Shown here one piece after another: positions 6,646 to 13,152 of a stretch of 13,152 nucleotides of DNA. The stretch lies in contig JALUEN010000020.1 in assembly GCA_027052755.1 (NCBI GenBank), forward strand, positions 6,726 through 19,877. The letters run 5' to 3'. A program made the position numbers and the translations under genes. Below the pieces are notes generated by a model. The model saw nothing but the letters and a program-made list of their open reading frames with translations. It had not been told where the DNA came from and did not search any database. How positions within the stretch are numbered: position 1 is the first letter of the stretch; every line of letters begins with the position of its first letter. The DNA comes from a bacterium. Lineage in GTDB: Bacteria; DRYD01; JALUEN01.

Positions 6646-7071
6646 CTATTTCTGGTCCTTAGGTCTCCTAGTACCGTAAAGCGATCTGCTCTGTCTCCTA
6701 CCCTCAACACCTGCAGCATCGTAAACTCCTCGCACGATCTTATATCTTATACCAGGTAAGTCTTTCACACGTCCTCCTCTCACGAGAACCACTGAGTGTT
6801 CCTGTAGATTATGTCCGATACCAGGTATATAAGCGGTAACCTCCATACCATTTGAGAGCCTTACCCTGGCCACTTTCCTGAGAGCTGAGTTTGGTTTCTT
6901 AGGAGTTACAGTCTTCACCTGTACACAAACTCCTCGCTTCTGTGGAGATCCCTTCTTATCAAAGATCATCTTGTTCTTCAGTGAGTTGTAGTAGTAGTGA
7001 AGCGCTAAGGTCTTTATCCTCTCCTTCTTCGGCTTACGTCCGTACCTTACTAATTGGTTAAATGTAGGCAT
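6646..7071 (-). CDS. rpsL: 30S ribosomal protein S12
   Basis: S12 lies at the decoding centre and helps control translational accuracy. It begins [16 protein letters not shown] and keeps [11 protein letters not shown] (56-66), [13 protein letters not shown] (81-93) and [10 protein letters not shown] (98-107, with Asp104, the residue methylthiolated in some bacteria). The lysines linked to streptomycin resistance are the sensitive type. Residues about 24-38 form an insertion, [15 protein letters not shown], absent from the short E. coli form; it resembles the insert I remember in Bacillus S12 (YNSFKKEHTN). An ATG three codons earlier (7080) is possible, but GAGGGGGG sits directly against it and 9 nt before the ATG at 7071, which also gives the canonical MPT start. 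rpsI follows; rpsG, fusA and tuf do not. Confidence 0.96.
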   Translation of the reverse strand: MPTFNQLVRYGRKPKKERIKTLALHYYYNSLKNKMIFDKKGSPQKRGVCVQVKTVTPKKPNSALRKVARVRLSNGMEVTAYIPGIGHNLQEHSVVLVRGGRVKDLPGIRYKIVRGVYDAAGVEGRRQSRSLYGTRRPKDQK

Positions 7072-7207
7072 AAAATCCATCCCCCCTCACTTAAAGATTT
7101 CCCTTTTAGGTATCTTCTAGGAAATAATCCAACTTCCTCTCTCAAGAGGTATATATCCATCAAAATAGTAATTATCTCTTAAGTTAAAGTTTGAGGAGGT
7201 GAAGTAG
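7072..7207. promoter_or_regulatory. Divergent intergenic region between rpsL and the thiolase gene
   Basis: About 136 bp must contain promoters for both directions. I find AT-rich patches (TATATAT at 7150-7156, TAATTAT near 7170) and a small inverted repeat CCTCT-CTCA-AGAGG at 7136-7149. No convincing pair of -35 and -10 boxes is visible on either strand. The plus-strand end carries the thiolase Shine-Dalgarno GGAGGTGA (7195-7202). Confidence 0.4.
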
Positions 7208-8404
7208 ATGGCGATAGCTTCAAAGGTGGAAAGTGTTGTTCTCCTAAGCGGGGCTAGGACACCAACTGGAAAATTCGGCGGTAGCCTATCTAACCTCCAC
7301 CCAGCGGAGTTAGGTGGTGTAGCCCTCAAGGAGGCTATACAGAGAGCAGGTGTTCAACCAGAGGAGCTAGGTGAGATAGTCTTCGGAAATGTGGTATCAG
7401 CTGGACTAGGTCAGAACATAGCTAGACAGGTAGCTCACAAAGCTGGCGTACCTTTCAAGGTTCCATCTTTCACGGTTAACCAGGTATGCGCCTCATCTTC
7501 TAAAGCGGTAATCTCTGTTGCTCAGAGCTTAACCTTAGGAGTCTACTCAGTAGGCGCAGCAGGCGGAACAGAGAGCATGTCCAGAGCGCCATATCTCTTA
7601 ACAGGAGCTAGGTGGGGTTACAGGCTGTGGAATAACGAGATAATAGACGCTCTAGTTCATGATGGGCTCTGGTGTGCCTTCAACGATAAGCACATGGGCA
7701 CCTTAGCTGAGCTGATAGCTGAGGAGATGGATATATCCAGGGAAGAGAGGGATAGGTGGGCTATCATATCCCATCAAAGGGCTCATGAGGCTACGGAGAA
7801 TGGTAAGTTCAAGTCAGAGATCGTTCCAATAGAGATAAAGGAGAAGAAATCTACTAAGATCCTAGATAGGGATGAAACGATAAGACCAGACACATCTATG
7901 GAGAAACTAGCTAAGCTACCGCCTGTGTTCAAGGAAGGAGGTAGGATCACAGCTGGTAATTCCCCTGGCCTCTGTGATGGAGCATCAGCGATGATACTAG
8001 CTAGGGAGGATTACGCAGAGAAAAAGGGTTTAAAACCAATAGCCAAGCTAGTAGCTTACTCCATATCAGCTAGAGAGCCAGAAATGTTCACCATCGCTCC
8101 ATCAGATGCGATAAAATCCATATTAGAGGTTACCGGGACTAAGGTAAGCGACTGGGATCTCTTTGAGATAAACGAGGCGTTTGCAGTTGTGGCGATAGCT
8201 AATGCCAAGTTAGTAGGTATTCCAGAGGATAAGTTAAACGTGTGGGGCGGAGCTTTAGCACTTGGACACGCTATAGGTTCCTCAGGGACCAGGATCTCAA
8301 TAACCCTGATAAATGCCTTAAGAGATAGGGGCTTGAAGAGAGGTATCTCAGCTATATGTCATGGGGGAGGTGGAGCGATCGCCTTAGCCTGGGAGCTAGT
8401 CTAA
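7208..8404 (+). CDS. Acetyl-CoA C-acetyltransferase-like thiolase
   Basis: A biosynthetic-type thiolase that joins two acetyl-CoA into acetoacetyl-CoA, or runs in reverse. It is soluble, with 398 residues, the usual length. The catalytic residues are present: Cys94 in NQVCASSSKA, Asn322-Glu323 in NEAFA, His354 in LGHAIGSSG and Cys384 in ICHGGGGAIA. The loops deviate from the commonest forms: S-S after C-A instead of S-G, GHAIG for GHPIG, and CHGGGG for C-x-GGG. The family is certain, but chain-length preference is not; a 3-ketoacyl-CoA thiolase role is possible. The start ATG has an ideal GGAGGTGA 5 nt upstream. It stands alone on the plus strand with no beta-oxidation, butyrate or mevalonate gene nearby, and a tRNA gene follows 44 bp after the stop. 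Confidence 0.93.
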   Translation: MAIASKVESVVLLSGARTPTGKFGGSLSNLHPAELGGVALKEAIQRAGVQPEELGEIVFGNVVSAGLGQNIARQVAHKAGVPFKVPSFTVNQVCASSSKAVISVAQSLTLGVYSVGAAGGTESMSRAPYLLTGARWGYRLWNNEIIDALVHDGLWCAFNDKHMGTLAELIAEEMDISREERDRWAIISHQRAHEATENGKFKSEIVPIEIKEKKSTKILDRDETIRPDTSMEKLAKLPPVFKEGGRITAGNSPGLCDGASAMILAREDYAEKKGLKPIAKLVAYSISAREPEMFTIAPSDAIKSILEVTGTKVSDWDLFEINEAFAVVAIANAKLVGIPEDKLNVWGGALALGHAIGSSGTRISITLINALRDRGLKRGISAICHGGGGAIALAWELV

Positions 8405-8423
8405 GGAGGAATCTCTGCAAAGT

Positions 8424-8431
8424 GATAGAAT
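8424..8431 (+). promoter_or_regulatory. Possible extended -10 promoter for the tRNA gene
   Basis: TGATAGAA-T fits an extended -10 (TGn-TAGAAT, hexamer at 8426-8431) 17 nt before the tRNA 5' end. No -35 box is visible at the matching distance. The tRNA could also be cotranscribed with the thiolase gene. Confidence 0.3.
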
Positions 8432-8448
8432 ATTTTCCATAGAGGAAG

Positions 8449-8520
8449 GGGCCCGTAGCTCAACGGCAGAGCAGGCGGCTCATAACCGCCAGGTTCTAGG
8501 TTCGAATCCTAGCGGGCCCA
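8449..8520 (+). tRNA. tRNA with CAU anticodon: tRNA-Ile2 (lysidine type) or elongator tRNA-Met
   Basis: A complete 72-nt cloverleaf. The acceptor stem is GGGCCCG/CGGGCCC (7 bp), the D arm GCTC/GAGC has a short 7-nt loop, and the anticodon arm is GGCGG-CTCATAA-CCGCC with CAT at 8481-8483. The variable loop is 5 nt, and the T arm is CTAGG/CCTAG with loop TTCGAAT. The discriminator is A73, and the 3' CCA is not encoded. It is not the initiator: positions 1 and 72 pair, and the anticodon stem lacks the three G-C pairs next to the loop. C4-G69 and C5-G68 match the determinants for lysidine synthase known from E. coli tRNA-Ile2, whereas E. coli elongator Met has U4-A69 and A5-U68. I therefore favour Ile2 decoding AUA, without certainty. 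AUA is a common Ile codon in these genes. Confidence 0.95.
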
Positions 8521-8522
8521 CA

Positions 8523-8552
8523 TTTTTATTTTTCTCTTTTTTCTCTTTTTTT
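8523..8552 (+). terminator. T-rich tract just after the tRNA (possible 3' end)
   Basis: 25 of 30 bases are T, starting 3 nt after the tRNA, and no hairpin lies between the tRNA and the tract. The tRNA's own T arm and acceptor stem could serve as the terminator stem. It is probably the 3' end of the tRNA transcript, but it is not a standard intrinsic terminator. Confidence 0.4.
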
Positions 8553-8568
8553 AGTTAGCCTCAAGTAT

Positions 8569-8595
8569 AAAAAGAAAAAGACCCCTTCCGGGGTC
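8569..8595 (-). terminator. Rho-independent terminator of rpmH
   Basis: On the minus strand GACCCC-GGAA-GGGGTC forms a 6-bp GC-rich stem with a stable GNRA loop, followed by TTTTTCTTTTT. It lies 40 bp after the rpmH stop. Read on the plus strand it lacks a T-tract, so it serves rpmH only. Confidence 0.9.
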
Positions 8596-8635
8596 CAGCT
8601 AGCCAGGTGGTTGAGATTTTTCAGGCTTTAGAGAG

Positions 8636-8776
8636 CTATATTACCGTTAGTCTCCACCTACCCTTTCTCCTCCTCCTAGCTATAACCTTCCTACCGCTCT
8701 TAGTCCTCATCCTGGCAAGGAACCCGTGCTTCCTCTTCCCCCTCTTCACGTGGGGCTGATAGGTCCTCTTCGGCAT
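8636..8776 (-). CDS. rpmH: 50S ribosomal protein L34
   Basis: L34 is a small, very basic component of the large ribosomal subunit. The 46-residue product begins MPKRTYQPH and contains RKHGFLARM and the run of Arg/Lys before GRWRLTVI, all typical; the usual length is 44-47. The ATG at 8776 has GGGAGGGGG about 6-7 nt upstream. In most bacteria rpmH lies between dnaA and rnpA; here it is followed by a terminator and a convergent tRNA, and preceded by flhA 74 bp upstream. No rnpA, yidC or dnaA is present, so the classic origin-linked cluster is broken up at this locus. A promoter of its own is not obvious in the 74-bp gap, so it may be read through from flhA. Confidence 0.95.
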   Translation of the reverse strand: MPKRTYQPHVKRGKRKHGFLARMRTKSGRKVIARRRRKGRWRLTVI

Positions 8777-8850
8777 GATTTCCCCCTCCCATCCTAGAAA
8801 ACTACCCTATAAAGAGAAATTTTTAAGACTAAGAGGAGAATCCTCCCAAC

Positions 8851-10977
8851 TTAGACCTGTGTCTCCTGAGTAAGGGTAACCATCCCCACGGTCTTAACCT
8901 GGATCTTAGGAGCTATCTCGTTATAGGAGATAACATATACCTCAGGGAAGTTTCTCTCTATTAGCTTCCTAACAAACCTCCTAACCTGAGGGCTGGTGAT
9001 TATCACAGGGTTCAAGCCTTTATCCGTTAACTTCTTTATCTGCTCAGCTACTGCTACTATTATCTGCTGACCTATCTGAGGATCTAAGGTTAGGAAGGAT
9101 CCCATCTCTGTTCTCTGGATATTAGAGGCTATTAACTGCTCCAGCTGTGGATCCAGAGCAACAGCGTTTATCACGCCCTCTTGGTTAGCTAAGTCCCTAC
9201 ATATCACCCTAGCCAGCGCCTGTCTAACGAACTCGGTAAGTTCATCAGGGTCCTTAGTGTACTTAACGTTATCACCGATAGCCTCCAAGATGGTCACTAG
9301 GTCCTTAATAGGTACCCTCTCCCTCACCAAGTTCTGAAGTATCTTCTGAACCTCACCTATTGATACCACATCAGGTATCAGGTCCTTAACCACAGCTGGA
9401 TGGCTTCGCTTGACCATGTCTATCAGAGCGCTTACCTCCTGCCTACCTAACAGCTCAGCAGCGTTGTTCCTGATAACCTCTGTCAGGTGAGTGGCTATAA
9501 CTGACACCGCATCAAATAGCATACATCCTAACCTCTCTGCCTCAGCCTTATCCTGAGGTTCTATCCAGACAGCTGGCATACCGTAGGCTGGATCCACGGT
9601 TCTAGTTCCCCTCAACTGCTTCAGGACGTTCTCAGGTCCTATAGCCAGGAACTGATTTATCATGACCTCTCCCTCAGCTACCTTAACGTCCTTTATGTTT
9701 ATCACGTAGGTATTAGGTTTCAGGTTCAGGTTATCCCTGAACTGGATACCAGGTACGATGATACCTATCTCCTTCGCTATGTGCTTTCTTATGGAGACTA
9801 CCCTCTCCAGGAGCTTAGCACCTTGAGACGGATCAACTAGGGGAAGCAGTCCCTTCCCTAGCTCCACTGATAGAGGCTCTACCCTGAGATAAGCCATAAC
9901 GTTCTCAGGCTTCTTAGCCTCTTCCTTCTTCTCTTCCTTCTTAGCCTCTTGTTGAACCTGTTGGACTTGAACTTCCTTCTCTTGGACCTTGCTAGCCAGG
10001 AACCAGAGCAGTGCTGCAAATCCAAACAGCGGGAGCTTAGGCAATCCCATACCGAGGAGGGATAACACTCCCAGGAAAGCAGCAGCTCCAGCTGCTATCT
10101 TAAGGGCTTTAGGTTGACCTGTCAGTTGCTGTATTACGTCAACACCCAGGTTAGACTCGGAAGCTGCCCTTGAAACTATTATACCCATCGCTGTTGAGAT
10201 CAGGAACGAGGGGAGAGCGGTAACCAGTCCGTTACCAATGGTTAGTATCGTGTAGGTCTGTAGAGCGTCCATAGCGTTCATGTGGTGGTAGATGATACCC
10301 ATGAGCAATCCACCAACGATGTTGATAACCAGGATGATGATGTTAGCTATAGTATCTCCCTTAACGAACTTACCAGCACCGTCCATAGCTCCGTAGAAGT
10401 CAGCTTCCCTCTGAATATCAGCTCTTCGTTTCCTAGCCTCATCAGGTGTGATCAGTCCAGCGTGCAGGTCAGCGTCAATAGCCATCTGTTTTCCTGGCAT
10501 AGCGTCCAAGGTGAACCTAGCTGCTACCTGAGCGATACGCTCAGCACCTTGGGTGATGACGATAAACTGCACCACAATTAAGATCAGGAAGATAACGAAA
10601 CCTATAACCAGGTTACCCTGAGCTACGAACTTAGCGAAGGTAGGGATAACCTTTCCAGCCCCGATAGGGTCCCCGGTAACTGGATCCTTTATATGTCCAG
10701 CTACTAACACCAACCTAGTAGCTGCAACGTTAAGTCCTAGCCTGTACAGGGTCTCAACTAGGATAATAGTTGGGAACACTGAGAAGTCCAAGGGACTTTT
10801 AACGTAGATCGCCATCAAGATGATCAGTATTGAGGCGATTATGTCAACTATTAGGAGTATATCCAGCACCCAAGAGGGCAGTGGAACTATCATCAGTGCC
10901 AATACAGATAGTACAGCAATGGGGATAAAGATATCTAATGATACCTTTGATCCTCCGCCTCCAGCACCAGGTAACAC
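8851..10977 (-). CDS. flhA: Flagellar export apparatus protein FlhA
   Basis: FlhA is the large inner-membrane core of the flagellar type III export gate and uses the proton motive force. At 708 residues it has the normal length. The N-terminal half has eight membrane segments (about 15-330), with the FHIPEP-family signature LDAMPGKQMAIDAD near 157-170 and MDGAGKFVKGD at 198-208. Asp208 matches the position of the essential Asp208 of Salmonella FlhA. A charged linker of Glu, Lys and Gln (about 332-358) joins the membrane part to the cytosolic chaperone-docking domain, which keeps RTVDPAYGMPAVWI and ITSPQVRRFVRKL. The start is a GTG with GAGGTGA 6 nt upstream. It follows flhB by 32 bp in one operon. 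flhF or fleN, often next, are absent; rpmH follows. Confidence 0.97.
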   Translation of the reverse strand: MLPGAGGGGSKVSLDIFIPIAVLSVLALMIVPLPSWVLDILLIVDIIASILIILMAIYVKSPLDFSVFPTIILVETLYRLGLNVAATRLVLVAGHIKDPVTGDPIGAGKVIPTFAKFVAQGNLVIGFVIFLILIVVQFIVITQGAERIAQVAARFTLDAMPGKQMAIDADLHAGLITPDEARKRRADIQREADFYGAMDGAGKFVKGDTIANIIILVINIVGGLLMGIIYHHMNAMDALQTYTILTIGNGLVTALPSFLISTAMGIIVSRAASESNLGVDVIQQLTGQPKALKIAAGAAAFLGVLSLLGMGLPKLPLFGFAALLWFLASKVQEKEVQVQQVQQEAKKEEKKEEAKKPENVMAYLRVEPLSVELGKGLLPLVDPSQGAKLLERVVSIRKHIAKEIGIIVPGIQFRDNLNLKPNTYVINIKDVKVAEGEVMINQFLAIGPENVLKQLRGTRTVDPAYGMPAVWIEPQDKAEAERLGCMLFDAVSVIATHLTEVIRNNAAELLGRQEVSALIDMVKRSHPAVVKDLIPDVVSIGEVQKILQNLVRERVPIKDLVTILEAIGDNVKYTKDPDELTEFVRQALARVICRDLANQEGVINAVALDPQLEQLIASNIQRTEMGSFLTLDPQIGQQIIVAVAEQIKKLTDKGLNPVIITSPQVRRFVRKLIERNFPEVYVISYNEIAPKIQVKTVGMVTLTQETQV

Positions 10978-10983
10978 CTTTCT

Positions 10984-11002
10984 TCACCTCAATGCATTTG
11001 AG
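10984..11002 (-). promoter_or_regulatory. Small hairpin overlapping the flhA Shine-Dalgarno
   Basis: In the flhB-flhA gap the minus strand reads CTCAA-ATGCA-TTGAG. The 3' arm covers the first bases (GAG) of the flhA Shine-Dalgarno GAGGTGA (10984-10990). The 5-bp stem may tune flhA translation or couple it to ribosomes ending flhB. It is weak and could be chance. Confidence 0.3.
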
Positions 11003-11009
11003 AGCTTCA

Positions 11010-12143
11010 CTAAACCTTTAAGCTCCTAGGAGGAGTTCTATACCCTGAGTTAGATCGCCTCTTAAGTCTCTTCAGTTTCCTCTTCCTCTTAAGCTTGTAA
11101 ACGAAGGCTAGTACCTCAGCTACTGCCTTGTAGAGGGACGGTGGTACGTAATCACCAGGCTCACAAGCTTGGTACAGGGCCTGAGCCAGGTCAACGTTTT
11201 CCACGATAGGAACGTCATTTTCCTCAGCTATCTCCTTTATCTTCTGAGCGAAGTACCTCTCACCCTTCGCTATCACCTTAGGAGCCGGCATCTCACCGTA
11301 CTCGTACTTTAAAGCTACAGCTATATGAGTGGGATTAGTAACCACAGCAGTAGCATCAGCTACAGCATTTAGATTTCCTCCACCGCTAAATACCAGCTGC
11401 CTCCCCATCTCCCTCTGCTTAGCCTTAACGTGTGGATCTCCCTCTGTCTCCTTGTACTCGTCCTTCAACTCCTTAAGGGACATCCTCATATCCTTCATGA
11501 AGAACTTATACTGCATATAGTAGTCAAAGGCAGCGAGGGCTATGTAAGCCACTACTATCTGCCACAATAGTTTTATCCCCTGTTTTTTCAGAAACAGGAG
11601 AGCATCCCCAAAAGTCCATGAGGGGAAACTCTTAAGAGCCTCTATTGAGGAGGTGAATATCTTGTATGCAAAATAGGATGCTACGAAGAGCTTTAGTATG
11701 TTCTTCAATAGCTCTACGATAGATCTCTTAGAGAATATCTTTTTAAAACCTTGGATCGGATTTATCTTATTAAGTGATGGGTTCAAGGGGTACATGGTGA
11801 ACAGAAATCCCACCTGAGCCACATTTCCTATGATAGCTAGTATGAAACCCACAACTAGGAAAGGCAATAAAACTTTTCCATAGGTCAGAAGTGCCGTCAT
11901 CAGTAGTGAGAATACCTTGTTAGGGTCCGCTTTAGTGAACTCAGGTATCATACTCCAAACGTGCCTAGTGAAGTTATAAACCTCACGCCCCATAAATCTA
12001 TTCATAGCGGTAAGCATACCAGCAGCTCCAATAAAGGTGATGACCATTACCACATCTTGGCTCTTTAAAACCTGACCTTTCTTTCTAGCCTCTTGTAACT
12101 TGTGTTCGGTAGGCTCTTCAGTCTTCTCGCTGTCATCAGACAT
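11010..12143 (-). CDS. flhB: Flagellar export switch protein FlhB
   Basis: FlhB sits in the flagellar export gate and switches secretion from rod/hook to filament substrates after cleaving itself. It has 377 residues (Salmonella 383). The N-terminal signature DSEKTEEPTEHKLQEARKKG is followed by four membrane segments (about 30-48, 85-115, 145-166 and 190-212). The cytosolic domain has the autocleavage site NPTH at 270-273, within TNPTHIAVALKYE. The tail after about residue 350 is short and very basic (KRKRKLKRLKRR). The ATG has an ideal GGAGGTGA (12150-12157) 6 nt upstream. It heads the flhB-flhA operon, with a near-consensus promoter 50 bp upstream. No fliP, fliQ or fliR lies beside it in the window; the adjacent upstream gene is an unrelated PLD-type protein. 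Confidence 0.97.
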   Translation of the reverse strand: MSDDSEKTEEPTEHKLQEARKKGQVLKSQDVVMVITFIGAAGMLTAMNRFMGREVYNFTRHVWSMIPEFTKADPNKVFSLLMTALLTYGKVLLPFLVVGFILAIIGNVAQVGFLFTMYPLNPSLNKINPIQGFKKIFSKRSIVELLKNILKLFVASYFAYKIFTSSIEALKSFPSWTFGDALLFLKKQGIKLLWQIVVAYIALAAFDYYMQYKFFMKDMRMSLKELKDEYKETEGDPHVKAKQREMGRQLVFSGGGNLNAVADATAVVTNPTHIAVALKYEYGEMPAPKVIAKGERYFAQKIKEIAEENDVPIVENVDLAQALYQACEPGDYVPPSLYKAVAEVLAFVYKLKRKRKLKRLKRRSNSGYRTPPRSLKV

Positions 12144-12192
12144 GCTATCTCACCTCCCCCGAGACATGTGATCCCAGGAGTCCCAATCAGAA

Positions 12193-12221
12193 ATTATAAC
12201 TATCTAATCTATATATTTCAA
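12193..12221 (-). promoter_or_regulatory. Sigma-70/SigA-type promoter for flhB-flhA
   Basis: On the minus strand TTGAAA (12216-12221) and TATAAT (12193-12198) are separated by exactly 17 bp, matching the housekeeping consensus at 5 of 6 and 6 of 6. Transcription would start near 12186, giving a leader of about 43 nt with the flhB Shine-Dalgarno. No sigma-28 or sigma-54 type site is visible in the same gap. Confidence 0.72.
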
Positions 12222-12267
12222 GTTTTTTACAAAAAATTAACATCTTCAATCAAAAGTCTCCGATCCT

Positions 12268-13152
12268 CTACTTAACTCTTTTGATCAGAGTTCTCAAGGC
12301 GAGGTAGATAGACCTAATAGTGTAGGATATCAGTGATGGAAGAGCATTTAAGTTAACCTCAATCCCCCTATTCCAAACCTCATCCCAGAAAACTCTCTCT
12401 AAACGTCTCACCACCTGGGAGTTATTGAAAGCTACATTTACCTCCTTTGAAGTTCTATAAGATAGAGCATCTTGGTTGAAGCTACCGTAGCTAGCAAACT
12501 TATCATCTACTGAGATATACTTACCATGGGATGTTAAGCTCTTATTTCCCTCCTCAGGAGTCTTGCCATCGTTTGAGTACCATTTAACCGTTAGGTTCTT
12601 CAGGGCTCCCTTGCCAGCTAAAAGTTTTAATATGGCTAACGCGCGTATGTTATCACCAGCGTTATCAAGTGAGGGGAATAGGTTCTCATCTACGTTAAAA
12701 TCCTTGGATAGCAGTATCTTAACCTTAACCCCTCTCTTCAGAGCCCTTGCAAGAGCCCTCACCATCCTGAAAGAACCCAGGTTAGGAGAGATAATCTTCA
12801 CCTCATGCTCAGCGTGATCCACTGCAGATACCATCAAGTCCCTGAGATCATCCCTATAACTTTTAGAGAATATCCTCTTATACCACTTATTACTCCAAGG
12901 TTCACTATAAGCCACGATAACCTCATCAGGGTTCCTAGCTAAGTCTTTCTCAAATATATCATCTGCTTTCCTCACTTCCTGGTATTTAACTGGTATAGGG
13001 GGAAGCTTATCCGATGATGGCACGTTCACACCTATAGACGAGTTCCAGCTATCCCTGAAGATATTATCTAGAAACTTGACCACCTCACCAGACAGCTTAA
13101 GCGTAACTCCAAACCAGTTATAGCCTTTTCCAACCTCTGGTTGATCCTGTAT
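12268..13152 (-). CDS. Phospholipase D / cardiolipin synthase-like protein, C-terminal part (runs off right edge)
   Basis: The reading frame is open to the window edge, so the 5' part is missing. The first visible residues, up to SGEVVKFLDNIFRDSW, match the stretch that follows the first HKD motif in two-HKD enzymes (W-x-D-x-x-x-x-x-x-G-x-x-V-x-x-L-x-x-x-F-x-x-x-W). Next come a strand HEVKIISPNLGSF and helix RALARALKRGVKVKILLS, typical of the second half. The second HKD motif is intact: HGKYISVDD (His codon at 12526-12528) followed by YGSFNQDALS and a conserved E-V. Members transfer phosphatidyl groups (cardiolipin synthesis) or cleave phosphodiesters; the end product here is not certain. A GTG at 13083 looks like a start but lies inside the conserved segment. 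The gene ends 124 bp before flhB and lies on the same strand. Confidence 0.87.
   Translation of the reverse strand: MQDQPEVGKGYNWFGVTLKLSGEVVKFLDNIFRDSWNSSIGVNVPSSDKLPPIPVKYQEVRKADDIFEKDLARNPDEVIVAYSEPWSNKWYKRIFSKSYRDDLRDLMVSAVDHAEHEVKIISPNLGSFRMVRALARALKRGVKVKILLSKDFNVDENLFPSLDNAGDNIRALAILKLLAGKGALKNLTVKWYSNDGKTPEEGNKSLTSHGKYISVDDKFASYGSFNQDALSYRTSKEVNVAFNNSQVVRRLERVFWDEVWNRGIEVNLNALPSLISYTIRSIYLALRTLIKRVK

Noticed and set aside
7117..7329. Minus-strand open frame across the rpsL-thiolase gap
   Set aside because: It overlaps the thiolase N-terminus in antisense, has no ribosome-binding site and shows no recognisable motif.
8404..8443. AGGAGG just after the thiolase stop, followed by a GTG with 6 codons
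   Set aside because: The spacing is 12 nt or more and the frame closes immediately at TAG; no gene is supported.
10282..10581. Plus-strand open frame of about 99 codons
   Set aside because: It lies wholly within flhA in antisense; the composition reflects flhA codons, with no start signal.
12223..12285. AT-rich repeats after the PLD gene (TTTTTT-AC-AAAAAA and ATCAAAAG/CTTTTGAT across its stop)
   Set aside because: The stems are almost pure A-T or have a long 21-nt loop, and the T-run is displaced; a terminator is possible but not supported.
1..13152. CRISPR arrays, insertion sequences, phage genes, toxin-antitoxin or defence systems
   Set aside because: No direct repeats with spacers, transposase motifs or terminal inverted repeats were seen; every sizeable reading frame but two is assigned to a known family.

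Overview
The window is about 13.2 kb of gene-dense bacterial chromosome, mostly core genes on the minus strand. Gaps are short, and most starts carry strong Shine-Dalgarno sequences (GGAGGTGA about 5-6 nt before the start recurs). GTG starts are frequent and Arg is mostly AGG/AGA. Genes for flagellar export (flhA, flhB), fatty-acid synthesis (fabH, fabD), HslV and a MalF/UgpA-type sugar permease point to a motile heterotroph. Ribosomal protein S12 carries a short N-terminal insertion like the one I recall from Bacillus S12. That fits a Firmicutes, Thermotogota or Synergistota-like lineage, possibly thermophilic. I cannot name the organism from sequence alone.

Left end (1-1372, minus): fabH followed by fabD, which overlaps it by 13 bp and runs off the left edge; this is the head of a fatty-acid synthesis operon. 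Divergent from it (1488-2663, plus) is a protein of unknown function. It looks like a catalytically dead relative of M48 metalloproteases with a proline-rich linker and a C-terminal zinc ribbon. It ends at a strong bidirectional terminator.

Middle (7071 down to 2737, minus): rpsL (S12), rpsI (S9), an orphan sugar ABC permease, hslV, a soluble PAS-type histidine kinase, ruvX and a 51-residue basic protein. All are co-oriented and closely packed. Weak hairpins flank the permease, which also lacks a Shine-Dalgarno sequence, so this may be several transcription units. rpsL next to rpsI, hslV without hslU, a kinase without a regulator and a permease without partners are all atypical neighbourhoods.

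Right half: a thiolase and a CAU-anticodon tRNA (7208-8520, plus), then on the minus strand rpmH (L34) with its own terminator. Upstream of rpmH is flhB-flhA, headed by a near-consensus sigma-70 type promoter at 12193-12221. At the right edge is the C-terminal part of a two-HKD phospholipase D/cardiolipin synthase-like protein that continues beyond the window.

I see no phage, insertion sequence, CRISPR array or defence system. The most unusual item is the pseudo-M48/zinc-ribbon protein; the rest of the interest is in gene arrangement and small regulatory structures. No gene-free stretch exceeds about 150 bases.
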